Source of the DNA: Xenorhabdus bovienii SS-2004
GTDB taxonomy: Bacteria; Pseudomonadota; Gammaproteobacteria; Enterobacterales; Enterobacteriaceae
DNA: 64,000 nucleotides
NCBI RefSeq assembly: GCF_000027225.1
Contig: NC_013892.1
Coordinates: 1,240,001-1,304,000 of the forward strand
Reading direction: 5' to 3'
How positions within the stretch are numbered: the first letter of the stretch is position 1; each line of letters opens with the position of its first letter. The translations under genes were made by a program, and so were the position numbers. Shown here piece after piece: positions 8,462 to 17,670 of the stretch. The notes under the pieces were generated by a model that was not told the origin of the DNA, ran no database searches, and saw only the letters and a program-made list of their open reading frames with translations.

Positions 8462-8743
8462 TTATAGATGTGCAAATATCGGCCTGATTTCGGGGCGTTG
8501 TTGTTGAGAAGCCTGCCATAACTCATACTGGGACTGCATACTTGTCCACATTTCGGCACTGGTTCCCAATGCCGCTTCTAAACGAAGTGCCATATCTGCG
8601 GATATGCCTGCGCTGCCATTTAAAATACGGGATAAAGCCACACGGGTTACGCCCAGCGCTTTTGCCGCTTCTGTAACAGAAATGTCGCCTAAATATTCGC
8701 GTAAGACAATGCCGGGATGGGCGGGATTATGCATTCTGCTCAT
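8462..8743 (-). CDS. higA: HigA-type antitoxin (XRE family)
   Basis: 93 residues with the HigA/VapI signature: [10 protein letters not shown] start, then helix-turn-helix [20 protein letters not shown] and the [13 protein letters not shown] motif. It binds and neutralises the HigB toxin and represses its own operon. It is transcribed second, after the toxin, the usual order for higBA (toxin first). Only about a dozen bases separate the genes. Confidence 0.88.
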   Translation of the reverse strand: MSRMHNPAHPGIVLREYLGDISVTEAAKALGVTRVALSRILNGSAGISADMALRLEAALGTSAEMWTSMQSQYELWQASQQQRPEIRPIFAHL

Positions 8744-8754
8744 TGTGTGATTTC

Positions 8755-9036
8755 TCAGTGATAATCTTGATAATTAACCAAAATGGCATCTTCGCCTTCA
8801 AAGCGAAATGTCAGCCGCCAGTTCCCGTTGACAGAAACAGCCCAGTGGCCTTTTAAATCAGCACCTTTTAACGGGGGTAATTTCCAGCCGGGCGCGTTCA
8901 TGTCATCGGGTTTTTTGGCGGTGTTTAACGCGGTTAATTGAATATTCAGTTTTACAGCATGGTTCGCCTGAATGCCTGCTGTAGAGCCTGTTTTAAAGAA
9001 TTTTTCTAACCCTTTATGTTTAAAACTCTTAATCAT
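8755..9036 (-). CDS. higB: HigB-type toxin (RelE superfamily)
   Basis: 93 residues beginning [14 protein letters not shown] and ending with [21 protein letters not shown], the RelE/HigB pattern of ribosome-associated mRNA interferases. The conserved R in NWRLTF and the terminal YH are in place. It is the promoter-proximal gene of a toxin-antitoxin pair, opposite to the lysis genes, and may stabilise the prophage. A perfect inverted repeat just upstream is the likely autoregulatory operator. Confidence 0.88.
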   Translation of the reverse strand: MIKSFKHKGLEKFFKTGSTAGIQANHAVKLNIQLTALNTAKKPDDMNAPGWKLPPLKGADLKGHWAVSVNGNWRLTFRFEGEDAILVNYQDYH

Positions 9037-9046
9037 TGTGCGCCAC

Positions 9047-9072
9047 CGTATACTGTATAGCGTCAGTATACG
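9047..9072. promoter_or_regulatory. HigA operator palindrome
   Basis: CGTATACTG (9047-9055) and CAGTATACG (9064-9072) are perfect inverted 9-mers with an 8-base spacer, 10 bases upstream of higB. Confidence 0.65.
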
Positions 9073-9191
9073 TTAAGTGTGTGCAGTGTCAACCGACTTT
9101 GCCACCGCAATCACTCTCATCACATCCGTATACACGCACAGGGGCTAACATTACTCACCCTACAGACACCCATTGCTTTAACAGGGGAAAT

Positions 9192-9530
9192 ATGAAAATG
9201 AAAGAAAATCCTGATATATGGGTACACCTTGGTAACTGGTTTGTTTCAATAAAAGAGCAAGGCGTTAGGTCAGTACTCGCCGGGACAATGGCCTTTCTTC
9301 GCGGCCGTTATAACGGTGGAGGTTGGTTAAAGGTGTCAATTGATGCCTTCATGTGTGCCATGTTCGCGTGGTTTATTCGTGATGTCTTAAATCTGTTTGG
9401 TCTGAATCCTGATTTAGCCTATATCGGCAGTGTGATGATTGGCTATCTAGGGACGGATTTTATCGGTCAATTACTGCGTAAGGCCGCAGAGAAAAAAACG
9501 GGAGCATCTTCTGATGGAAATCAGCAATAA
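9192..9530 (+). CDS. Holin (lambda S-like) with dual start
   Basis: 112 residues from the ATG at 9192, preceded by AGGGGAAAT. It begins Met-Lys-Met-Lys, the same start layout as lambda S, where the longer product is an antiholin and the shorter (here from 9198) the holin. Hydrophobic stretches lie around residues 38-60 and 70-90. Holins permeabilise the inner membrane at a set time and release the endolysin. The gene overlaps the endolysin start at 9514. The family is Phage_holin_3-like by style; the regulatory dual start is inferred. Confidence 0.75.
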   Translation: MKMKENPDIWVHLGNWFVSIKEQGVRSVLAGTMAFLRGRYNGGGWLKVSIDAFMCAMFAWFIRDVLNLFGLNPDLAYIGSVMIGYLGTDFIGQLLRKAAEKKTGASSDGNQQ

Positions 9531-9948
9531 AGGCCTTGAGTGTATCAAACAGTATGAAGGCCTGAAACTGAAAGTCTACCCCGATCCCGCAACTGGCGGC
9601 ATTCCGTGGACAATTGGTTACGGTCATACCAAAGGGGTTAAAAAAGGTGATGTGATTACAGAGCAGCAGGCTGAAGCATTCTTGCAGGATGATCTCCAGC
9701 CTGTTTACACCACATTAAGGCAATGGGTTAACGTTCCTTTGAATCAAGGCCAGTTCGATGCTTTGTGCTCGTTTATCTTCAATTGCGGTAGCGGTAACTT
9801 TTCTGGCTCTACTTTATTAAAGAAACTCAATCAAGGTGATTATAAAGGCGCAGCGGCAGAATTTTCCCGCTGGAATAAAGCAGCAGGTAAGGCAATGCGT
9901 GGGCTGGATAATCGCAGGGCATCTGAACGCCAGATGTTTTTATCATGA
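9514..9948 (+). CDS. Endolysin, T4-type lysozyme (GH24)
   Basis: 144 residues. The N-terminal EGLKLKVYPD with YGHT shortly after gives the E-D-T catalytic triad of GH24 muramidases, which cut the MurNAc-GlcNAc bond of peptidoglycan. There is no signal-anchor segment, so export should depend on the holin. It overlaps the holin by 17 bases and the Rz gene by 4 (ATGA), a normal lambdoid lysis cassette. Confidence 0.93.
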   Translation: MEISNKGLECIKQYEGLKLKVYPDPATGGIPWTIGYGHTKGVKKGDVITEQQAEAFLQDDLQPVYTTLRQWVNVPLNQGQFDALCSFIFNCGSGNFSGSTLLKKLNQGDYKGAAAEFSRWNKAAGKAMRGLDNRRASERQMFLS

Positions 9949-10418
9949 AGCTCAATTTCACCAAGGGTACGGTTATTGCGTTGATGATTGCTTCAGCCGC
10001 AACCTTCTTATACCGCTCTGAATATAAGAAACAGCTCGGTATTAATAACGAGCAGATAACAGAAATCCAGCAACTGACTGACACCATTGATTATCAGAAT
10101 ACGCATATTGAAATGCTGCATGGATTGGATAGCAAACACACTCAGGAACTCGCCAATGCCAAGATTGAAATCGATACTCTTCGGGCTGATGTTGCCGCTG
10201 GTCGTCGCAAGTTGCGCATCCAAGCAGCCTGTCCCGTGCCTGAAACCACTCCCTCCAGCAGCGTGGTCGATGCAACCACCGTCGAACTCACTGGAGAAAC
10301 TGGATCAGCTGTTCTCGATATCCGGGAAGGCATCATCAACGACCGAGCAAAATTAAGGTATTTACAGGAATATGTGAGTACTGGATACAGAGGAAATCAC
10401 GGAAAACCAACACCATAA
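9945..10418 (+). CDS. Inner-membrane spanin (Rz)
   Basis: 157 residues with a single N-terminal membrane segment (GTVIALMIASAATFLY) and a long periplasmic helical region predicted coiled coil. i-spanins join o-spanins to fuse inner and outer membranes in the last lysis step. The start overlaps the endolysin stop, and an out-of-frame lipoprotein gene lies wholly inside. Confidence 0.85.
   Translation: MKLNFTKGTVIALMIASAATFLYRSEYKKQLGINNEQITEIQQLTDTIDYQNTHIEMLHGLDSKHTQELANAKIEIDTLRADVAAGRRKLRIQAACPVPETTPSSSVVDATTVELTGETGSAVLDIREGIINDRAKLRYLQEYVSTGYRGNHGKPTP
10156..10356 (+). CDS. Outer-membrane spanin lipoprotein (Rz1), nested in Rz
   Basis: 66 residues in the +1 frame of Rz, from the ATG at 10156. 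A signal sequence (LKSILFGLMLPLVVASC) ends in a lipobox with Cys as the future lipidated residue; the mature part is Pro-rich (PVPCLKPLPPAAW), as in Rz1 proteins. It should anchor in the outer membrane and bind Rz. Confidence 0.85.
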   Translation: MPRLKSILFGLMLPLVVASCASKQPVPCLKPLPPAAWSMQPPSNSLEKLDQLFSISGKASSTTEQN

Positions 10419-10528
10419 TCAGAACAAATGAATTCTGAGGTTGTGGGAATATGTCAGGACGCGGTATCGGTAATATAGATTATATAGTATGTTAATAATA
10501 TGTAATTAATAGAGGTGAATCTTGGTTT

Positions 10529-10840
10529 ATGGAGCATATAAAAAGTAAAGATTTTAAATCTGAGCGAGCATGGGATTCTCGGTTGATCTCGAATCTTGAT
10601 GGCGTTACCGTAAAACTTCATTGGACTAACCAACCTTATATATGGCATATCAACGAGGGTGAAGAAGTGTTTGCGGTCATGGATGGAAATGTTGATATGC
10701 ACTATAAAGAAAAAGGACAGGAAAAAATCGCCAAATTAAAAACAGGAGATATATTTTACGCTTCTATTGGCACTGAGCATGTAGCTTATCCAATAGGTGA
10801 AGCAAGAATATTGGTAATAGAGAAAGAAGGCAGTATTTAG
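10529..10840 (+). CDS. Small cupin-domain protein (moron)
   Basis: 103 residues with a single cupin fold: HINEGEEVFAVMDGNVDMHY (first cupin motif) and LKTGDIFYASIGTEHVAYP (second motif with G-D and H). Small cupins bind metals or small ligands; substrate here is unknown. It has its own AT-rich leader, an AGAGGTGAA site and a terminator behind it, and lies between lysis genes and the HNH gene, so it looks like a moron expressed independently of phage growth. Base composition is more AT-rich than the neighbours. Confidence 0.65.
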   Translation: MEHIKSKDFKSERAWDSRLISNLDGVTVKLHWTNQPYIWHINEGEEVFAVMDGNVDMHYKEKGQEKIAKLKTGDIFYASIGTEHVAYPIGEARILVIEKEGSI

Positions 10841-10928
10841 TAGAAAAAACCGTTAACATTTTCAATAAATACAGCATATCCCCTGTTACCCGTTGACGCT
10901 GGTGGCATTTTTATTGAGTACATCATTC

Positions 10929-10950
10929 AACCACCGTTTGGTGGTTTTTT
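10929..10950 (+). terminator. Rho-independent terminator after the cupin gene
   Basis: Stem AACCACC/GGTGGTT with GTTT loop and a T run. Confidence 0.8.
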
Positions 10951-10969
10951 GCCATATGGAGTGCAGCAC

Positions 10970-11320
10970 ATGCCACCCCGTATTCCAAGAGCCTGTCGCA
11001 AATCAGGCTGCCCTAAGACCACCACTGACCGTAGCGGCTACTGTATTGACCACCAGCACACCGGCTGGCAACGCTACCAGCAGGGCAAGAGCCGACATCA
11101 ACGCGGCTATGGCAGCCAATGGGATAAGTTAAAGGTTCGTGTTAAACAACAGAATAACCACCTGTGTCAGTACTGTTTACGGCAGGGACGAGTGGTCACA
11201 GGCACCACCGTTGACCATATCCAACCCAAAGCGCATGGCGGCACTGATGCGTTAAGCAATCTACAGCTATTGTGTGAAGCCTGCCATCGACAGAAGACAG
11301 CCACGGAGCGATTACGCTGA
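10970..11320 (+). CDS. HNH endonuclease of the packaging module
   Basis: 116 residues from the ATG at 10970 (GGAGTG upstream). Cysteine pairs (CRKSGCPK; CQYC; CEAC) and the VDHIQPKAHGGTD...NLQLLCEACH segment form the HNH/zinc-ribbon nuclease core. In HK97- and P27-type cos phages an HNH protein next to terminase is needed for specific cos cleavage and packaging. Its position just before the small terminase fits this. Confidence 0.87.
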   Translation: MPPRIPRACRKSGCPKTTTDRSGYCIDHQHTGWQRYQQGKSRHQRGYGSQWDKLKVRVKQQNNHLCQYCLRQGRVVTGTTVDHIQPKAHGGTDALSNLQLLCEACHRQKTATERLR

Positions 11321-11374
11321 AGGTTGAGTGAATATTAATTTCAAAAGTAATCATTTCGAATTTCATAGTCACAA

Positions 11375-11437
11375 GAGGAGGGCGGGTAAAATCCCTACCC
11401 CTCTCGCCCCCAAGGACCGCCCCCTTGGGGCTTTTTT
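11375..11437 (+). other. GC-rich hairpin and T tract; candidate cos region
   Basis: Between HNH and small terminase, CCCCAAGG and CCTTGGGG form a stem followed by seven T, so it can act as a terminator. The preceding GC-rich block (GGAGGGCGGGTAAAATCCC) is at the place where HNH-type cos phages have their cohesive ends. Terminator is well supported; cos is inference. Confidence 0.5.
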
Positions 11438-11515
11438 TATGCCCGCGAAAAATGAAATTTAAATCGGGTGCTTTTTACTGATCTTTCACCATTTTTAAGC
11501 CGGGAGGGGCTGCGT

Positions 11516-12010
11516 ATGGCGGGAACGATGGGTAAGTCAGGCCGTCGTCCCAAGCCAACGGCACGCAAAGAACTGGCGGGCAATCCGGGCAAGCGCAAGC
11601 TGAACCGGGATGAACCGAGCTTTACGCCACTGACCGGAGTATCACCCCCGGATTGGTTTGCTGAAAACGAGATGCTGCTGGCTGTGGTGATGTGGGAACT
11701 GACCAGCAAAGAGCTGTGCGCCCAAGGGTTACTCTGTGTCACGGATCTTGCGGTGCTCGAACGCTGGTGTGTGGCTTACCAGTTCTGGCGCAATGCTGTG
11801 ATAAATATCGCCCGGCAGGGTAATACGGTAACCGGTGCGACCGGGGGACCCATTAAAAACCCGGAACTGACTGCCAAAAAAGAACAACAATCTGAAATGG
11901 ATACTACCGGCGCGATGCTGGGGTTAGATCCAAGCAGCCGCCAGCGCCTGATAGGTGCGGCGGGTCAGGCCAAAACGGACAATCCATTTATGAGGATGAT
12001 CTCATCATGA
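11516..12010 (+). CDS. Terminase small subunit, P27 family
   Basis: 164 residues from the ATG at 11516, with GGGAGGGG six bases upstream. The basic start ([21 protein letters not shown]) and the NPFMRMISS end are characteristic of P27-type small terminases, which recognise the packaging site. The gene overlaps the large subunit by 4 bases. Confidence 0.9.
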   Translation: MAGTMGKSGRRPKPTARKELAGNPGKRKLNRDEPSFTPLTGVSPPDWFAENEMLLAVVMWELTSKELCAQGLLCVTDLAVLERWCVAYQFWRNAVINIARQGNTVTGATGGPIKNPELTAKKEQQSEMDTTGAMLGLDPSSRQRLIGAAGQAKTDNPFMRMISS

Positions 12011-13737
12011 GCCGCAAATCTTATCTGAATGTCAATACGGCGAACCAATATGCCCGTGATGTCGTGCGTGGCAAAATTGACGTTGGTCGCTACGTCAGAG
12101 AGGCCTGTCAGCGGCATCTGGATAATCTGCATCAGGAAAAGAGCCGGCAGTTCAACTATCGGTTTGATAAGGATCTGGCAGAACGCGCCGCGAAATTTAT
12201 CCAGCTATTGCCGCATACCAAAGGCGAATGGGCATTTAAGCGGATGCCGATCACGCTGGAACCGTGGCAACTGTTTATTGTCTGCTCGGTCTTTGGCTGG
12301 GTGCATAAAGGCAGCCGGTTACGCCGCTTTCGGGAGGTGTATACCGAAATTCCCCGTAAAAATGGCAAATCGGCGATTTCAGCCGGTGTGGCACTCTATT
12401 GTTTTACCTGTGATAACGAATTCGGTGCGGAGGTTTATTCCGGCGCGACCACGGAGAAACAGGCGTGGGAGGTATTCCGGCCTGCGCGACTGATGTGCAA
12501 GCGTACCCCGCTGCTACTTGAGGCGTTCGGCATTGAAGTGAATGCCGCCAATATGAACCGCCCGGCAGACGGGGCGCGGTTTGAGCCGTTAATTGGCAAT
12601 CCCGGTGACGGTCAGTCCCCCAGTTGTGCCATTGTCGACGAATATCATGAACATGATACCGATGACCTGTATACCACCATGCTCACGGGAATGGGAGCAC
12701 GACGTCAGCCGCTGATGTGGGCGATCACCACGGCAGGTTACAACATTGAAGGGCCTTGCTATGACAAGCGGCGCGAAGTGATTGAAATGCTGTCCGGTAA
12801 TGTGCCCAATGAAGAGCTGTTCGGCGTGATCTATACCGTGGACGAGGGGGATGACTGGACCTCACCGGACGTATTGCGCAAAGCCAATCCCAATATGGGC
12901 GTCTCGGTCTATGCTGATTTTTTGCTGAGCCAGCAACAACGCGCCCTGAATAACCCGCGTTTAGCCAGCGTATTCAAGACCAAACACCTGAATATCTGGG
13001 TGTCTGCACGGGAGGCTTATTTCAATATGGTGAACTGGAAACAGTGCGAAGACACTTCACTGACGCTGGAACAATTCGCAGGTCAGCCTTGTTTTCTGGC
13101 TTTTGACCTCGCCCGTAAACTGGATATGAATAGCATGGCGCGGCTTTTTTCACGTGAAACTGACGGCAAGCGTCATTTTTACAGTATCGCCCCACGTTTC
13201 TGGGTGCCGTATGACACGGTTTACAGCGTGGAGCAGAGTGAGAACCGCCGCAGTGCCGAACGTTTTCAGAAATGGGTGGAAATGGATCTGCTGACCGTGA
13301 CGGAAGGTGCTGAAGTGGATTACCGCTATATCCTTGAAGAAGCCAAACTCGCCTGTCACCTGAACCCGGTCAATGAAGCCCCGATCGATCCCTTTGGGGC
13401 AACCGGCTTATCGCATGCATTGGCGGACGAAGGGATTAATCCCATTATCATTACCCAGAATTTCACGCATATGAGCGATCCGATGAAAGAGCTGGAGGCC
13501 GCCATCCAGTCCGGTCGTTTCCATCATGACGGTCATCCGATAATGTCCTGGTGTCTCGGCAATGTTGTCGGAAAAACGCTGGCTGGCAATGATGACATTG
13601 TGCGCCCCATCAAAGAGCATAAAGACAGCAAAATTGATGGCGCGGTAGCGCTGATAATGGCGATGGGGCGGGCTATTTTGCATGAAGCCCCCAGTCTCTC
13701 AGATCATTTGATCTCCCACGGTGTACGCTCACTCTGA
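12007..13737 (+). CDS. Terminase large subunit
   Basis: 576 residues. The ATPase domain has the P-loop variant IPRKNGKSA (~116-124) and Walker [11 protein letters not shown] (~208-217); the C-terminal nuclease region begins with [14 protein letters not shown] (~363). It pumps DNA into proheads and cuts the concatemer. Size and motif order match HK97/P27-like TerL. Intact. Confidence 0.95.
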   Translation: MSRKSYLNVNTANQYARDVVRGKIDVGRYVREACQRHLDNLHQEKSRQFNYRFDKDLAERAAKFIQLLPHTKGEWAFKRMPITLEPWQLFIVCSVFGWVHKGSRLRRFREVYTEIPRKNGKSAISAGVALYCFTCDNEFGAEVYSGATTEKQAWEVFRPARLMCKRTPLLLEAFGIEVNAANMNRPADGARFEPLIGNPGDGQSPSCAIVDEYHEHDTDDLYTTMLTGMGARRQPLMWAITTAGYNIEGPCYDKRREVIEMLSGNVPNEELFGVIYTVDEGDDWTSPDVLRKANPNMGVSVYADFLLSQQQRALNNPRLASVFKTKHLNIWVSAREAYFNMVNWKQCEDTSLTLEQFAGQPCFLAFDLARKLDMNSMARLFSRETDGKRHFYSIAPRFWVPYDTVYSVEQSENRRSAERFQKWVEMDLLTVTEGAEVDYRYILEEAKLACHLNPVNEAPIDPFGATGLSHALADEGINPIIITQNFTHMSDPMKELEAAIQSGRFHHDGHPIMSWCLGNVVGKTLAGNDDIVRPIKEHKDSKIDGAVALIMAMGRAILHEAPSLSDHLISHGVRSL

Positions 13738-13746
13738 GATTTTTTC

Positions 13747-13923
13747 ATGAAAGGATTAATGATTGCTGCCCTGCTAATCGGGCTGGCGGGCGGCGTTTTG
13801 CTGTCTTACGGCGCATGGCTGTTGTTACCGGCGGCCGGATTTATGGTGTCTGGCGTGTTGTGCCTCGGCTGGTCGTATCTGGTTTCACGTATGTTGAGCC
13901 AAACACTGGATAAGGAAGCCTGA
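13747..13923 (+). CDS. Small membrane protein between terminase and portal
   Basis: 58 residues: MKGLMIAALLIGLAGGVLLS, then a second hydrophobic stretch and a short charged tail. Two membrane segments are likely. The stop overlaps the portal start (TGATG), so it is coupled with head genes. Small TM proteins at this position occur in many HK97-like phages; their role is not known to me. Confidence 0.65.
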   Translation: MKGLMIAALLIGLAGGVLLSYGAWLLLPAAGFMVSGVLCLGWSYLVSRMLSQTLDKEA

Positions 13924-15155
13924 TGTTTTTTCCCGGACTGTTTCGTAAATCTGCCGACCCGCTGACTTCCCGTGAGTTAAGTGAGCTGATTGGCTTGTCT
14001 TATGACACCTACAGCGGGAGGCGAGTCAGCCCACAGTTAGCCATGCAGTTAACTGCGGTGTTCAGTTGTGTGCGGGTGCTGGCGGAATCCGTCGGTATGC
14101 TGCCCTGTTTGCTGTATGAACAATTAGAACGTGGCAATCGGCGCGCCGTTAACGAGCGGCTGCATAAGCTGCTGTCGGTCAACCCCAATCACTACATGAC
14201 CCCACAGGAATTCTGGGAGTTGCTGATTGCCTGCCTGTGCCTGCGGGGCAATTTCTACGCTTACAAAGTCAAAGCATTGGGGGAAGTGGTGGAGCTGCTG
14301 CCCCTCGATCCGGGCAGTGTGACGGCGAAACTCAATCACGACTGGCAACCTGAGTATCAAATCACCTTCCCGAATGGAGAAAGCAGGACGCTGATGCAGG
14401 ATGAACTCTGGCATGTGCGAATTTTTACACTGGATGGCCTGACCGGGTTAAGTCCCATCACCTATGCCCGGCAAGCCATCGGGCTGGGATTGGCGACCGA
14501 AGAGCACGGTTCACGGTTATTTGGCAACGGTGCTGTCACCAGTGGCGTATTGCAAACAGATCAGGCACTGAAAGACGAGGCGTATCAGCGGTTGAAAATG
14601 GATTTTGAAGCCCGCCATCAGGGGCTGGTTAATGCCCATAAGCCGATGATCCTGGAAATGGGGCTGAAATGGCATCAAATCAGCCTGTCCGCTGAAGATG
14701 CGCAGTTTCTGGAAACCCGTAAGTTTCAGCTTGAGGAAATCTGCCGCATCTTCCGGGTGCCGTTGCATATGGTACAGAACACCGACCGTGCCACCTTTAA
14801 CAATATCGAAAATCTGGGGATCGGCTTTATCAACTACTCGCTGGTGCCTTATCTCACCCGGATTGAACAGCGGATTAATGCTGGTCTGGTCAATTCCAAT
14901 AAACAGGGGCGGTTCTACGCCAAATTTAATACCGGCGCGTTGCTGCGCGGGGATATGAAATCCCGCTTTGAAGCCTACGCCACCGGCATTAACTGGGGGA
15001 TTTACGCGCCGAACGAATGCCGGGAGCTGGAAGAACTCAACCCCCGCGAGGGCGGTGATATTTATCTCACACCGATGAACATGACCACGAAACCTGAACA
15101 AGTCCCGAAAAAAGAGGAAGAACGCCATGCCGATGATGACCAAACAACGGCTTGA
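13923..15155 (+). CDS. Portal protein, HK97 family
   Basis: 410 residues. The N-terminal block with QLTAVFSCVRVLAESVGMLP and the central LWHVRIFTLDGLTGLSPI are typical of HK97 gp3-like portals, which form the dodecameric DNA entry ring. The C-terminus overlaps the protease gene by 29 bases in another frame. Confidence 0.94.
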   Translation: MFFPGLFRKSADPLTSRELSELIGLSYDTYSGRRVSPQLAMQLTAVFSCVRVLAESVGMLPCLLYEQLERGNRRAVNERLHKLLSVNPNHYMTPQEFWELLIACLCLRGNFYAYKVKALGEVVELLPLDPGSVTAKLNHDWQPEYQITFPNGESRTLMQDELWHVRIFTLDGLTGLSPITYARQAIGLGLATEEHGSRLFGNGAVTSGVLQTDQALKDEAYQRLKMDFEARHQGLVNAHKPMILEMGLKWHQISLSAEDAQFLETRKFQLEEICRIFRVPLHMVQNTDRATFNNIENLGIGFINYSLVPYLTRIEQRINAGLVNSNKQGRFYAKFNTGALLRGDMKSRFEAYATGINWGIYAPNECRELEELNPREGGDIYLTPMNMTTKPEQVPKKEEERHADDDQTTA

Positions 15156-15783
15156 TATGCCCCTGAAAATTAAATCTGTCAGTGATTCCGGCGAGTTTGA
15201 AGGGTATGGCTCAGTATTCGGACTGAAAGACAGTACCGACGATATCGTTTTACCCGGTGCGTTTGCCAATACGCTGAAACAATGGGGCGAAAAAGGCAGC
15301 TTACCGGCCTTGCTCTGGCAGCACCGGATGGATGAACCCATCGGTATCTATACCGAAATGAAAGAAGACGAAACCGGGCTGTATCTCAAAGGACGGCTGC
15401 TGATTGAGGATGACCCACTGGCAAGACGGGCACATGCCCATATGAAAGCGGGTTCACTCTCCGGCCTGTCTATCGGTTATGTGCTGAAAGACGGGGAGTA
15501 TGACCGGACCAAAGCGGCTTTTTTACTGAAAGATCTCGATTTATGGGAAGTGAGTCTGGTGACCTTTCCTGCCAACGATGATGCCCGGGTCAGCAACGTC
15601 AAATCAGCCTTGGCGCGTGGTGATATTCCCACCTCTGATTGCATCGAGCGGGTGCTGCGCGATATCGGTCTTTCCCGTACACAGGCCAAGTCTTTTATGT
15701 CAGCGGGTTACAGTGCGCTCTCCTTGCAGGACGCAGAAGCCGCCAACGCATTAACCGCACTGAAATCATTACATTTTAACTAA
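15127..15783 (+). CDS. Prohead protease (HK97 family, S78)
   Basis: 218 residues. FEGYGSVFG, LLWQHRMDEPIG (catalytic His) and SGLSIGY (catalytic Ser) are the HK97 gp4 signatures. It cleaves the scaffolding delta domain from the capsid protein during maturation. Overlaps the portal gene; the capsid follows 12 bases later. Confidence 0.93.
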   Translation: MPMMTKQRLDMPLKIKSVSDSGEFEGYGSVFGLKDSTDDIVLPGAFANTLKQWGEKGSLPALLWQHRMDEPIGIYTEMKEDETGLYLKGRLLIEDDPLARRAHAHMKAGSLSGLSIGYVLKDGEYDRTKAAFLLKDLDLWEVSLVTFPANDDARVSNVKSALARGDIPTSDCIERVLRDIGLSRTQAKSFMSAGYSALSLQDAEAANALTALKSLHFN

Positions 15784-15795
15784 CCGGAGTTTTTT

Positions 15796-17007
15796 ATGGC
15801 TATTGAAGTCAAAGATGTACAGCAGGTTGCGCAGGAAATTCAGCAGCGTTTCGACGAATTTCGGCAGAAAAACGACCAGCGCATTGAGGCGATTGAGGCG
15901 GAAAAAGGCAAACTGGCCGGGCAGGTGGAAACCCTGAACGGCAGGCTGTCTGAGCTGGATGCCCTGAAAACCGCACTGGAAGAGGAGCTGGCCGGGCTGA
16001 AACGTCCGGCGGGGGGCAGCAATAACAAAGCCGTGAATGAGCATAAAACGGCGTTTGCCCAGTTTATCCGCAAGGGACGGGAAGACGGACTGGCCGAGCT
16101 GGAACAAAAAGCCATGCAGACCACGGCTGATCCGGAAGGGGGCTATGCCGTACCGGAAGAACTGGATCGCAGCATCATCAGTGCTCTGAAAGACGAGGTG
16201 GTGATGCGTGCTGAATGTCATGTGGTGTCCGTCGGTAATCCCAACTTTAAGCGGTTGATCAATCAGGGTGGCACCAACAGTGGCTGGGTCGGCGAAACCG
16301 ATGAACGCCCGGAAACGAAAACACCGAAGCTGACGCCCATCGAACCAACATGGGGTGAGATTTACGGTAATCCCGCCGCCACCCAGACCATGCTGGATGA
16401 TGCCTTTTTCGATGTGGAAGCCTTTATCTCGTCTGAACTGACACAGGAATTTGCTGAACAGGAGGAAAATGCTTTTACCCACGGTGACGGTAAAAATAAA
16501 CCGAAAGGCTTGCTGGCCTATGGCAGTGATGCGCAGGAAGATAAGGATCGCAAATGGGGGACGTTGCAGCACCGATTGCTGAAAAAGCCGACCACAGTCA
16601 CGGCCGACGACATCATGCAGTTGATCTACACCCTGCGCAAGCCGTACCGCACAGGAGCGAAGTTTATGATGAACAACAACATGTTGTTTCAGGTGCGTAC
16701 CCTGAAAGACAGCCAGGGCAATTATCTGTGGCAACCCGGTCTGCAACTGGGGCAACCCTCTGCGCTGCTGGGCTACGGTATTGCGGAAAACGAACAATTT
16801 GCGGATTTGGGGGCGGGTGCGGTGCCGGTGGCGTTCGGTAACTTTAAACGCTGCTACACCATTTTAGATCGCATGGGTGTGCGTATGCTGCGTGATCCTT
16901 ACACCCACAAGCCCTTTATTCACTTCTACACCACCAGGCGGGTTGGTTCCCTGCTGGTGGACAGCAACGCCGTGAAACTGCTGAAAGTAGCAGAAGATAA
17001 GGCGTAG
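15796..17007 (+). CDS. Major capsid protein, HK97 fold with delta domain
   Basis: 403 residues. Residues ~1-80 are strongly helical and charged, the scaffolding delta domain removed by the protease. After a linker the mature protein starts in the region KAMQTTADPEGGYAVPEELD, a typical sequence after HK97-type cleavage. GWVGETDERPETKTPKLTPI matches the E-loop/P-domain area. The gene has a strong GGAG site. Confidence 0.95.
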   Translation: MAIEVKDVQQVAQEIQQRFDEFRQKNDQRIEAIEAEKGKLAGQVETLNGRLSELDALKTALEEELAGLKRPAGGSNNKAVNEHKTAFAQFIRKGREDGLAELEQKAMQTTADPEGGYAVPEELDRSIISALKDEVVMRAECHVVSVGNPNFKRLINQGGTNSGWVGETDERPETKTPKLTPIEPTWGEIYGNPAATQTMLDDAFFDVEAFISSELTQEFAEQEENAFTHGDGKNKPKGLLAYGSDAQEDKDRKWGTLQHRLLKKPTTVTADDIMQLIYTLRKPYRTGAKFMMNNNMLFQVRTLKDSQGNYLWQPGLQLGQPSALLGYGIAENEQFADLGAGAVPVAFGNFKRCYTILDRMGVRMLRDPYTHKPFIHFYTTRRVGSLLVDSNAVKLLKVAEDKA

Positions 17008-17030
17008 TCACCGTATTATCAGGAGATGAC

Positions 17031-17333
17031 ATGCCTTTTCCCACACTTGAGCTGCTCCGGCAGCAGTGCCGTATCGACAGTGATAACCATACCGAAGATG
17101 ATTTATTAGACAATTATGCGCGTGCGGCCATTAAACGGGTCGAAAATTATCTGAACCGCCGCCTGTATGAGCAGGCTGTGCCGGAGGGTGATCCGGATGG
17201 CCTGTTAGCAACCGACGATGTCACATTGGCGATTATGCTAGCGGTGGGTTACTGGTATGAAAATCGGGAGGCACAGACCTTACCCACTGGATTTAAAGCG
17301 TTGCTGGAACCCTACCGTTTTATTCCGCTATAG
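17031..17333 (+). CDS. Head-tail connector, gp6-like
   Basis: 100 residues, mostly helical, with LRQQCRIDSDNHTEDDLLD at the start and NYLNRRLY, the pattern of HK97 gp6-like connectors (Phage_QLRG type) that sit below the portal. First of four short connector/tail-completion genes. Confidence 0.88.
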   Translation: MPFPTLELLRQQCRIDSDNHTEDDLLDNYARAAIKRVENYLNRRLYEQAVPEGDPDGLLATDDVTLAIMLAVGYWYENREAQTLPTGFKALLEPYRFIPL

Positions 17334-17343
17334 GAGAATGCCG

Positions 17344-17670
17344 ATGAAAGCCGGCTCACTTCGCTATCGCATTAAACTGTTTCGCCCTGTCAAAAACCGT
17401 GATGATCTGGGTGCTGAAATCATTGGGCGGGAATATGTCACTGAAACTTGGGCACGGGCGGAAGCCATGTCCAACCACAAAATCCGCACGGCGGATCAGC
17501 AACACGTGATCGAAGTGCAACAATTTACGGTCAGGCCAAGAAAGGACGTTGAACCTAACTGGTTGGTTGAACATCAGGGACGGCTATTTACCGTTCGCGC
17601 CGTAGACCGCAACCGCACCGACCGAGCCATTATTACCACGGAGGCGGATGTGCGTCATGATAGAACCTGA
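17344..17670 (+). CDS. Head closure / head-tail adaptor protein
   Basis: 108 residues from the ATG at 17344, which gives the best spacing to TAGGAG (the ATG at 17338 is too near). MKAGSLRYRIKLFRP and the later ADVRHDRT ending resemble SPP1 gp16-type head-tail joining proteins. It overlaps the next gene. Confidence 0.85.
   Translation: MKAGSLRYRIKLFRPVKNRDDLGAEIIGREYVTETWARAEAMSNHKIRTADQQHVIEVQQFTVRPRKDVEPNWLVEHQGRLFTVRAVDRNRTDRAIITTEADVRHDRT

Noticed and set aside
14517..15341. Minus-strand ORF of 274 codons
   Set aside because: Antisense to portal and protease genes, no protein-like features.
15769..16797. Minus-strand ORF of 342 codons
   Set aside because: Exactly opposite the capsid gene; a shadow of its codon bias.
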